Of a DNA stretch of 19,168 bases, positions 14,550 to 19,168 are shown piece after piece. The stretch covers positions 1 through 19,168 of the forward strand of contig CAMNNS010000013.1 of NCBI GenBank assembly GCA_946545765.1, read 5' to 3'. The stretch comes from an uncultured Bacteroidales bacterium (GTDB lineage Bacteria > Bacteroidota > Bacteroidia > Bacteroidales > UBA932). How positions within the stretch are numbered: position 1 is the first letter of the stretch; each line of letters opens with the position of its first letter. The translations under genes and the position numbers were made by a program. The notes under the pieces were generated by a model that worked only from the letters and a program-made list of their open reading frames with translations, was not told the origin of the DNA and ran no database searches.

Positions 14550-14566
14550 TTGGCACGCACTTTGCT
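14550..14566 (+). promoter_or_regulatory. Sigma-54 (RpoN) promoter, -24/-12 type
   Basis: TTGGCACGCACTTTGCT matches the sigma-54 consensus YTGGCACG-N4-TTGCW at every conserved base. The invariant GG (14552-14553) and GC (14564-14565) are separated by 10 nt, the required distance. It begins 25 nt after the cyclophilin stop codon and points toward rpsP. Counting from the -12 base, transcription should begin near 14577, about 40 nt before a terminator hairpin. Confidence 0.75.
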
Positions 14567-14576
14567 TAAAGTTTAA

Positions 14577-14650
14577 TCGTTGTTTTTTTTCATAGGTTAA
14601 ATTTTAGGTTAAAGAAATAAGGGTTGGCAGTTGCCAGCCTTTATTTTTTT
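14577..14650 (+). ncRNA. Candidate sigma-54-dependent small RNA (about 75 nt)
   Basis: The predicted transcript runs from the start site set by the sigma-54 promoter to the end of the U-tract of an intrinsic terminator. It contains no ATG-initiated ORF. Its 5' part has a U-rich stretch (14582-14590) and two copies of TAGGTTAAA (14593-14601 and 14605-14613) set 12 nt apart in otherwise unpaired sequence; its 3' part is the terminator hairpin. This layout of a single-stranded seed region plus a 3' hairpin with a U-tail is typical of trans-acting sRNAs. The same hairpin can also end the cyclophilin mRNA. Existence is inferred from promoter and terminator only. Confidence 0.5.
14616..14650 (+). 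terminator. Intrinsic terminator (cyclophilin gene and/or sigma-54 transcript)
   Basis: Arms 14616-14629 and 14632-14645 (core GGTTGGCA/TGCCAGCC) pair over about 14 positions with two G-U wobbles; the innermost pair probably opens to give a 4-nt loop. A run of seven or eight T residues follows (14643-14650). Confidence 0.82.
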
Positions 14651-14691
14651 AAATACTTATCACAGAATAGCACCAAATGAAGAAAAATTTA

Positions 14692-14699
14692 TATATTTG
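14692..14699 (+). promoter_or_regulatory. -7 element of the rpsP promoter
   Basis: TATATTTG matches TAnnTTTG exactly and lies 62 nt before the rpsP start. No TTTG is found at the -33 position. Transcription would start just before the GAGCC that opens the leader hairpin at 14704. Confidence 0.55.
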
Positions 14700-14703
14700 C
14701 GAG

Positions 14704-14724
14704 CCTTTTCTCGGGTAGAAAAGG
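14704..14724 (+). promoter_or_regulatory. Hairpin at the 5' end of the rpsP leader
   Basis: CCTTTTCT and AGAAAAGG form a perfect 8-bp stem with a 5-nt loop (CGGGT). It lies within the first few nucleotides of the predicted rpsP mRNA and about 37 nt before the start codon. It could protect the 5' end or take part in ribosomal-protein autoregulation; no U-tract follows, so it is not a terminator. Confidence 0.5.
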
Positions 14725-14761
14725 GAAGTTATTAAATGTTAAATTTTAAAACTCACAGTTT

Positions 14762-15364
14762 ATGTCTGTAAAAATTCGTTTATCACGTCATGGAAAGAAA
14801 AATTATGCTTTTTTCCATATTTTAGCGACCGATGTTAGGGCTCCACGTGATAGCCGCTTTATTGAGCTTTTAGGGTCATACAATCCTAATACAAACCCTG
14901 CTACAATTACTTTAGATGTAGAGAGAGCTCTTTATTGGTTACAAAATGGTGCACAACCAACAACAACAGCAAGAAGAATTTTATCTTATAAAGGTGTACT
15001 TTTAAAGAAACATCTTTTGGAAGGGGTAAAAAAAGGTGCTCTTACTCAAGAGCAAGCTGATGCTAAATTTAATGCTTGGGTAGTTGAAAAAGAGGCTAAA
15101 ATCTCTAAGAAAAAAGAGAACCTTTCAGCAAGTAAAGAAGATGCTAAAAAGGTAGCATTAGAGGCAGAGAACAAAGTTAATTCTGCTCGCGCAGAGGAAT
15201 TAGCAAAGAGAAAAGCTGAGGCTGAAAAGGCTGCAGAAGAGGCTAAGAAAGCGGCTGAGGCAGAGGTAGCTGCTCAAGAAGCTCCTGTAGCAGAAACACC
15301 AGCACAAGAAGAGGCTCCAGTAGCAGAGCCACAAGAGAATACTGAGGCACCAGCAGCTGAGTAA
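14762..15364 (+). CDS. rpsP: 30S ribosomal protein S16 with extended C-terminal tail
   Basis: Residues 1 to about 80 are ordinary S16 (MSVKIRLSRHGKKNYAFFHI, DSRFIELLGSYNP, ALYWLQNGAQPTTTARRIL). The protein continues to 200 residues, more than twice the bacterial norm of about 80-90. The extension first contains a helical KGALTQEQADAKFNAWV segment, then a long Lys/Glu/Ala-rich helix-prone run (about 112-172), and ends in an acidic Pro/Ala tail with EAPVAE-type repeats (about 172-200). Extended S16 is usual in Bacteroidota; its role is not established. The gene has its own promoter and leader hairpin, and rimM follows after 103 nt, the usual gene order. Confidence 0.96.
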   Translation: MSVKIRLSRHGKKNYAFFHILATDVRAPRDSRFIELLGSYNPNTNPATITLDVERALYWLQNGAQPTTTARRILSYKGVLLKKHLLEGVKKGALTQEQADAKFNAWVVEKEAKISKKKENLSASKEDAKKVALEAENKVNSARAEELAKRKAEAEKAAEEAKKAAEAEVAAQEAPVAETPAQEEAPVAEPQENTEAPAAE

Positions 15365-15400
15365 TTACTCGGTATAACATCTTCTTAAATAAGAATTATG

Positions 15401-15450
15401 TGGGGTTCTCTAAAAGTTTTATAGACTTTAGAAGCCCCATTTAATTTTAA
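15401..15450 (+). terminator. Hairpin terminator or attenuator between rpsP and rimM
   Basis: TGGGGTTCT...AAAG (15401-15415) pairs with CTTTAGAAGCCCCA (15426-15439) with small bulges: a 5-bp G/C base, then A/T-rich pairs, and a loop of about 10 nt. It is followed by T-rich ATTTAATTTTAA. The U-run is interrupted, so termination may be partial, which would lower rimM expression relative to rpsP. Confidence 0.5.
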
Positions 15451-15467
15451 TACATATTGCAATAAAG

Positions 15468-16001
15468 ATGGTAAGTGATATTTCTTTAGATTTAAATTCA
15501 ATAGACTATTCTAAGGTAGGGGTGGTATCAAGAAGTCATGGTTCAAGTGGTGAAGTTATCATTAAAGCAACTTCTGATACACTACATGACCTTTTAGAAA
15601 AAAAAGAGAATTTTACTATCTTTATGTTATTTGACAATATATACACCCCATTTGAAATTAGTGAGTTAGAGCAAAGAAACAACAACTCTTGGATTGCCCA
15701 ATTCAGAACAATCAGAGATGCTGAACATGCAGAAGAAATTGTGGGTAAAGATATTTTTGTCCCTTCTCAAATAGAAGCAAAAGAGGGAGAAGGTTTAAAA
15801 TTGTTAAAAGGTTATTCATTATTTAATCAGGAGAGAAAAAAAATAGGATATATCGCTGATATAGAAGAGTATCCATCAAATGTGTGTTTAGTATTAAATG
15901 ACCCTAACAATACCCTTATCCCTATTCACGAAGATCTAATTATTGAATTAAACGAGGATAAAAAAGAGATTTATTTGCATATAGCAGATGGATTGTTTTA
16001 G
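15468..16001 (+). CDS. rimM: Ribosome maturation factor RimM
   Basis: This 177-residue protein helps assemble the head of the 30S subunit around S19 and 16S rRNA. The N-terminal RimM domain shows the family opening VGVVSRSHGSSGEVIIK (17-33), and the C-terminal PRC-barrel domain (from about residue 108) contains LLKGYSLF, KIGYIADIEEYPSN, TLIPIHEDLI and the closing YLHIADGLF. Length is normal. It follows rpsP, its usual partner, separated by a hairpin that may attenuate read-through. The sequence after it (16002-16192) shows no gene, only a weak 5-bp hairpin (AAGAA/TTCTT at 16140-16157) before a T-run. Confidence 0.92.
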   Translation: MVSDISLDLNSIDYSKVGVVSRSHGSSGEVIIKATSDTLHDLLEKKENFTIFMLFDNIYTPFEISELEQRNNNSWIAQFRTIRDAEHAEEIVGKDIFVPSQIEAKEGEGLKLLKGYSLFNQERKKIGYIADIEEYPSNVCLVLNDPNNTLIPIHEDLIIELNEDKKEIYLHIADGLF

Positions 16002-16192
16002 TTACTCTTTTTTACAACTTATCTCAATTATTCCCCTTAACATATTTTTTTATCCAATTGGAGGTGCGACAATTATTTTATATAAAAGTAAGGTGGTGTT
16101 TAATGTTTATATCTCTCTTATTTAGAAGTGATTATTTTTAAGAACAGATTCTTTTTTAATAATAAAATCAAATATTGAAACGACTTTTTCAC

Positions 16193-16200
16193 TATTTTTG
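16193..16200 (+). promoter_or_regulatory. Candidate -7 element for the DUF4465 gene
   Basis: TATTTTTG matches TAnnTTTG and lies 36 nt before the start codon, a suitable distance. There is no TTTG at the expected -33 spacing; the nearest similar sequence is ATTG at 16174-16177, too close. Confidence 0.45.
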
Positions 16201-16236
16201 TAGTAGATGTTTAGAGTATGAATATAAATTTATAAA

Positions 16237-17088
16237 ATGATGAGAAAAATACTTATTTTGTTTACAGCTTTTGTGATGTCATTCTCATTGATTTCTTGTG
16301 AGAAAACGACTCCTATGTATGAGTTTGATGTAGCTCATGCGGTGTTTAATGTTCCTGAATCTATGTTAGCTGCAGATGTCGCAGGATCAAATCTTTATGG
16401 AAATGGTTATTATTGGTTGGATGAGGCTACAGGGTTAGGTGGTGGAATAATTGGAGATCAATTTTATAATGCAGGCTCAGCGATTACCCCTTTTCCAGCA
16501 CAGGATTTATCGAAAATTCCAAGTACAGAATGGTGGAAATATCAGATGGCAGTTAATTTTACAAATGAAAATGGGTTTCCTGCCTTTGGTTCGTCGAGAA
16601 ATTGTTTAATAGCCACCGGTTTTTCTTATAACCCAACAATAAATTTTACAGATACTCCTGAGACAGAGCGTATCATTGATCACCTATATGTTACTCCAAC
16701 TTCTTACACTTACTACCAAATGAGTACAGACCTTGGAGAAGGTGTTCCAATTTCGGCAGAAAACCAAGGTTATTTTTTGGTAAAATTTATCGGTTTAGAT
16801 AAGAATAACCAAAAGACAGGTGAGGTGATTTTTCCTTTGGCAGAATTTAGAATGAATGCTCAACTCCCATTTGGATACCTTAAAGAGTGGGCTTATGTTC
16901 CATTGGCTTCATTAGGTAAAATTCATACTCTAAAAATAGAATTTTCTGGTTCAGATGTTGGTCAATATGGCTTAAATACACCAGCTTATGTTGCAATATC
17001 TGATATTGTTGTTCTTTTAGATAAGGGTGAAACAGTAACAGCTAATAAGGATAATATTTATGTAGAAGAGCTCCCGTCACTTCCTTAA
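16237..17088 (+). CDS. DUF4465 domain lipoprotein
   Basis: This 283-residue protein has a lipoprotein signal peptide ending in the lipobox SLISC (Cys21). The rest fits the DUF4465 family of Bacteroidota surface or periplasmic proteins: an YYWLDEATGLGGGI segment near 58-71, then HLYVTPTSYTYYQMSTD (about 149-165), then the strong C-terminal signature WAYVPLASLGKIHTLKIEFSGSDVGQYGLNTPAYVAISDI (about 222-261). The family is predicted to be a beta-rich, possibly carbohydrate- or ligand-binding fold; no enzyme activity is established. Lipidation implies attachment to the outer or inner membrane. It appears monocistronic, with its own -7 element and a downstream hairpin. Confidence 0.85.
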   Translation: MMRKILILFTAFVMSFSLISCEKTTPMYEFDVAHAVFNVPESMLAADVAGSNLYGNGYYWLDEATGLGGGIIGDQFYNAGSAITPFPAQDLSKIPSTEWWKYQMAVNFTNENGFPAFGSSRNCLIATGFSYNPTINFTDTPETERIIDHLYVTPTSYTYYQMSTDLGEGVPISAENQGYFLVKFIGLDKNNQKTGEVIFPLAEFRMNAQLPFGYLKEWAYVPLASLGKIHTLKIEFSGSDVGQYGLNTPAYVAISDIVVLLDKGETVTANKDNIYVEELPSLP

Positions 17089-17121
17089 TAATATGTCGAG
17101 TTATATTGTTTAGTTGAGCAA

Positions 17122-17166
17122 TGGAGCAAAATTCTTAGAGTATTACTCATAAAGTATTTTGCTCCA
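17122..17166 (+). terminator. Hairpin downstream of the DUF4465 gene
   Basis: TGGAGCAAAAT (17122-17132) and ATTTTGCTCCA (17156-17166) form a perfect 11-bp stem. The 23-nt interior contains a smaller GAGTA/TACTC-type hairpin (17138-17148). It lies 34 nt after the stop codon. The downstream U-run is short (ATTTATAAAG), so intrinsic termination is likely but not certain. Confidence 0.55.
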
Positions 17167-17203
17167 ATTTATAAAGTAGAGAAGTTAAAATATATTTATA
17201 ATT

Positions 17204-17220
17204 GTTCCTATATAAGGAAC
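17204..17220 (+). promoter_or_regulatory. Inverted repeat upstream of the HdeD-like gene, possible operator
   Basis: GTTCCT and AGGAAC form a perfect 6-bp inverted repeat around a 5-nt centre (ATATA). It lies 20 nt before the start codon and directly after a weak -7-like element (TATAATTG, 17197-17204). The position would suit an operator or a leader hairpin. Confidence 0.35.
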
Positions 17221-17239
17221 TTACACGAAGTTAGAAATT

Positions 17240-17764
17240 ATGTTCAAGAATGTTTTGAGAGGAATATTATTTATTCTATCGGGATTATTTTTAATAATCT
17301 GGCCAACTGCAGCACCAGGTTTGATTCTAAAATTATTGGGTGCTCTCTCTGTTTTAATAGGGTTGTTTACAATAGTAAATGCACTTTCTAATAAGATGTT
17401 TTCTAATCTAAAAGGGATGAACCTTGTAACAGTTATATCTGCTGCAATATTTATATTATTAGGGGCTTTATTAATTTTTAATACTAATATTTTCATTAAC
17501 TTTATAAACTATTTATTCGGTTTAATATTAGTACTTTATGGGATAACACAGATTGTTAATATCTATAGAGCCACAAAAGATAGTGGTGCTTCATATTCTG
17601 TCTATACACTTCCCATTCTTGCAACTGTATTTGGAGTATTATTTCTATTTGATATAATATCTCCAATTAAGTTAATAACAATACTATTTGGTGTAGCTCT
17701 CCTTTTCTTAGGGCTATCAGATCTATTATTAAATGTTAAGTATTTAAAGCAAAATAAGATTTAG
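17240..17764 (+). CDS. HdeD/DUF308 family membrane protein
   Basis: This 174-residue protein consists of about six short membrane helices arranged as repeated pairs, with small charged turns (for example NALSNKMFSNLKG and NIYRATKDSG). Recurrent phrases such as GILFILSGLFLIIWP and FGVLFLFDIISP resemble the internal repeat of the HdeD/DUF308 family. E. coli HdeD is linked to acid resistance, but the biochemical role of the family is unclear and should not be transferred here. It converges with the chromate-transporter gene on the other strand, the two stop codons overlapping by 4 nt, with no terminator between. Confidence 0.8.
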   Translation: MFKNVLRGILFILSGLFLIIWPTAAPGLILKLLGALSVLIGLFTIVNALSNKMFSNLKGMNLVTVISAAIFILLGALLIFNTNIFINFINYLFGLILVLYGITQIVNIYRATKDSGASYSVYTLPILATVFGVLFLFDIISPIKLITILFGVALLFLGLSDLLLNVKYLKQNKI

Positions 17765-18309
17765 TATATCAAAAGCCCCATAACTCCGCTAACGATTATT
17801 ACCCATATCGGATTGATATTTAATCTCCAGCAAGATATAAAGGCACCACCAAAAAGGAACCAGCTTTTCCAATCTATAAAATTTTGAGGAGTAATTAGTA
17901 TTCCAGCAGCAGCTATAATCATCCCGATAATAGCAGGTTTAAGGGTATTTAAAAGAGAAGAGAAAAGAGGATTCCTCTGGAACTTCATATATAATTTGCA
18001 AATAGTGAGAACTATTACAAAAGAGGGTATCATAACAGCTATAGTAGCTAATATAGATCCCCCTATACTCGCGATATGAGAATACCCCATATTATGAGTA
18101 ATACTATATCCAATATATGTTGCAGAATTTATCCCTATTGGTCCTGGTGTCATTTGAGAGATAGCAACAATATCTGTAAACTGCTCTGCGGTGAGCCATC
18201 CCTTATTTATAACAACTTGATTTTGAATTAGAGAAAGCATTGCGTAACCTCCACCAAAAGTAAAGGTTCCAATAATTAAAAAAGTCCAGAAAAGTTCTAA
18301 ATAAATCAT
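17761..18309 (-). CDS. Half-size chromate transporter (CHR family), second of a pair
   Basis: This 182-residue protein has about six membrane helices and contains a single CHR domain: FTFGGGYAML (17-25) and QMTPGPIGINSATYIGY (52-68) with the canonical PGP motif. Full-length ChrA proteins hold two such domains, while short CHR proteins work as a pair of separate subunits; the partner gene lies 21 nt upstream on the same strand. Characterised members export chromate, but many bacterial pairs have unknown physiological substrates. The 3' end overlaps the stop of the HdeD-like gene. Confidence 0.88.
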   Translation of the reverse strand: MIYLELFWTFLIIGTFTFGGGYAMLSLIQNQVVINKGWLTAEQFTDIVAISQMTPGPIGINSATYIGYSITHNMGYSHIASIGGSILATIAVMIPSFVIVLTICKLYMKFQRNPLFSSLLNTLKPAIIGMIIAAAGILITPQNFIDWKSWFLFGGAFISCWRLNINPIWVIIVSGVMGLLIY

Positions 18310-18330
18310 TCTCTAATCAAAATAATAAAC

Positions 18331-18957
18331 TTAAATATTCCCACTCTCTATTATATCATCTTTTTCTGCAGAACAATTCTTCTTCTCCTTTCTATCTTGA
18401 TAATACCTTATTGTGAAAAAAGAGATAAGGAGAACTAATATTATGTAAATAGGTGATATTTTGAGAAATATAATCGCGACGGCGGTTGAAATTAAAAGGA
18501 GAATTTTATAGAGATTTAAATTAGAATGTCTAATCATACTAATAACGGGAACTGCAATAAGTGCAACAACAACAGGTCTTATCCCTTTGAATATTTTCTC
18601 GACATAAATATTCTCCTTAAAAGTTGAAAATATGGTTGCAATAAGTAAAATAATAATAAAAGGGGGGAGACAAGTACCTATAGTGGCAACTACACTCCCT
18701 TTATTTTTAAATAGTTTGTAACCAACAAAAATAGAGATGTTTACAGCTAATAGACCTGGAGTGCTTTGGGCAATAGTGAGAATATTTAGAAACTCATCCT
18801 CTAACAACCATCTCCTTTTTTTAACAATCTCGTTTTCTATAACTGCAATCATCGCATAACCACCCCCAAGTGTAAATGCACCAATCTTTGCAAAAACAAA
18901 GAAAAGAGCCCATAGGGTGACTGGATAAGTTCTATTTATATTGCGATATTTCTCCAT
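18331..18957 (-). CDS. Half-size chromate transporter (CHR family), first of a pair
   Basis: The chosen start (MEKYRNINRT) gives 208 residues. The frame extends to 19077, but that would run into the tRNA-Ile gene, and the added residues are not family-like. The CHR features are AFTLGGGYAMIAV (27-39) and AQSTPGLLAVNISIFVGY (63-80). The motif equivalent to PGP reads PGL here, whereas the partner keeps PGP, so the two halves are not equivalent and probably form a heterodimer. A charged, Lys/Glu-rich tail follows the last helix (RYYQDRKEKKNCSAEKDD). The gene is divergent from the tRNA genes. No clear promoter was found on its strand. Confidence 0.87.
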   Translation of the reverse strand: MEKYRNINRTYPVTLWALFFVFAKIGAFTLGGGYAMIAVIENEIVKKRRWLLEDEFLNILTIAQSTPGLLAVNISIFVGYKLFKNKGSVVATIGTCLPPFIIILLIATIFSTFKENIYVEKIFKGIRPVVVALIAVPVISMIRHSNLNLYKILLLISTAVAIIFLKISPIYIILVLLISFFTIRYYQDRKEKKNCSAEKDDIIESGNI

Positions 18958-18991
18958 TTCTCTAAAATCTTTGTAAAAATAGTTAAAAAAT

Positions 18992-19022
18992 TTTGTTGGA
19001 TAGGAAAAAACATCTATATTTG
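18992..19022 (+). promoter_or_regulatory. Bacteroidota promoter of the tRNA-Ile/tRNA-Ala genes
   Basis: TTTG (18992-18995), a 19-nt spacer and TATATTTG (19015-19022) match the phylum consensus exactly. It ends 22 nt before the first base of tRNA-Ile, implying a short 5' leader to be removed by RNase P. Confidence 0.82.
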
Positions 19023-19044
19023 CAACCCCAATGAGACAAAACAC

Positions 19045-19118
19045 AGTCTCGTAGCTCAGTTGGTTAGAGCACCACACTGATAATGTGGGGGTCCGCGGTT
19101 CAACTCCGCGCGGGACTA
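19045..19118 (+). tRNA. tRNA-Ile (anticodon GAT)
   Basis: The 74-nt cloverleaf folds completely: acceptor AGTCTCG/CGGGACT (one T-G wobble), D-stem GCTC/GAGC, anticodon stem CCACA/TGTGG with loop CTGATAA (anticodon GAT at 19079-19081), a 5-nt variable loop and T-stem CGCGG/CCGCG with loop TTCAACT. The discriminator is A; CCA is not encoded (CAA follows). tRNA-Ala starts 6 nt later. Confidence 0.96.
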
Positions 19119-19124
19119 CAAACT

Positions 19125-19168
19125 GGGGGACTAGCTCAGTTGGCTAGAGCACCTGCTTTGCAAGCAGG
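19125..19168 (+). tRNA. tRNA-Ala (anticodon TGC), 3' part outside the window
   Basis: The first 44 nt are present: acceptor 5' strand GGGGGAC, D-arm GCTC-AGTTGGCTA-GAGC, and anticodon stem CCTGC/GCAGG around the loop TTTGCAA (anticodon TGC at 19159-19161). The window ends right after the anticodon stem. The Ile-Ala pair is the classic content of the 16S-23S spacer. Confidence 0.93.

Noticed and set aside
14550..14761. Sigma-54 promoter as a second promoter for rpsP
   Set aside because: A strong terminator (14616-14650) lies between it and rpsP, and rpsP has its own -7 element, so read-through would be needed; a small RNA is the simpler reading.
16104..16142. 12-codon ORF in the gap after rimM
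   Set aside because: It is too short, lacks a promoter of its own and has no independent support; the gap 16002-16236 otherwise shows nothing but a weak hairpin and the -7 element of the next gene.
18958..19077. Possible longer start for the first chromate transporter
   Set aside because: It would overlap the tRNA-Ile gene and its promoter, and the added residues do not look like the family.
1..19168. CRISPR array, insertion sequence, prophage or toxin-antitoxin genes
   Set aside because: No regularly spaced repeats, transposase or integrase motifs, terminal inverted repeats or typical small gene pairs were seen on either strand.

Overview
The window reads as a piece of chromosome from an anaerobic, AT-rich member of the Bacteroidota, most likely order Bacteroidales. 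Three things point there. Ribosomal protein S16 carries the long Lys/Ala/Glu-rich tail seen in this phylum. Several promoters match the Bacteroidota consensus (TTTG, about 19 nt, TAnnTTTG), and genes lack obvious Shine-Dalgarno sequences. The left edge holds the end of an [FeFe]-hydrogenase operon. Nearly all genes are core housekeeping or cell-envelope functions; I see no insertion sequence, prophage or CRISPR array.

Layout. 1-682 (+): end of an [FeFe] hydrogenase catalytic subunit and its NuoE/HydC-like partner, closed by a strong bidirectional hairpin terminator. 788-3801 (-): a coupled set running from a membrane protein resembling the N-terminal part of M23 peptidases, through dxr (isoprenoid synthesis), to rseP (site-2 protease). 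3845-4834 (+): ruvX and def, divergent from that set. 4835-12488 (-): an envelope operon running patatin/outer-membrane-barrel protein, MOP-family flippase, a dUTPase-MurF fusion, a YeiH-family transporter and a small membrane protein. 12679-13701 (-): a secreted protein of unknown function preceded by a gene that looks frameshifted just after its start, with a textbook promoter. 13847-16001 (+): a lipoprotein cyclophilin, a candidate sigma-54-driven small RNA, rpsP and rimM. 16237-17764 (+): a DUF4465 lipoprotein and an HdeD-like membrane protein. 17761-18957 (-): a pair of half-size chromate transporters. 19045-19168 (+): tRNA-Ile(GAT) and the start of tRNA-Ala(TGC), driven by their own promoter.

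Most notable points. (1) dUTPase and the peptidoglycan ligase MurF form one uninterrupted 623-residue reading frame. The join falls at a GGG run where removing one G would end dUTPase exactly after its last motif, yet MurF has no usable start codon of its own. (2) A near-perfect sigma-54 promoter (TTGGCACGCACTTTGCT) lies about 50 bp before a factor-independent terminator, with no ORF between, predicting a small RNA of about 75 nt containing a duplicated 9-mer. (3) The gene at 13331-13640 has a perfect promoter and start codon but a stop five codons in, while an adjacent frame stays open for about 100 codons. (4) The tRNA-Ile/tRNA-Ala pair, usually inside the 16S-23S spacer, has no 16S gene upstream here.
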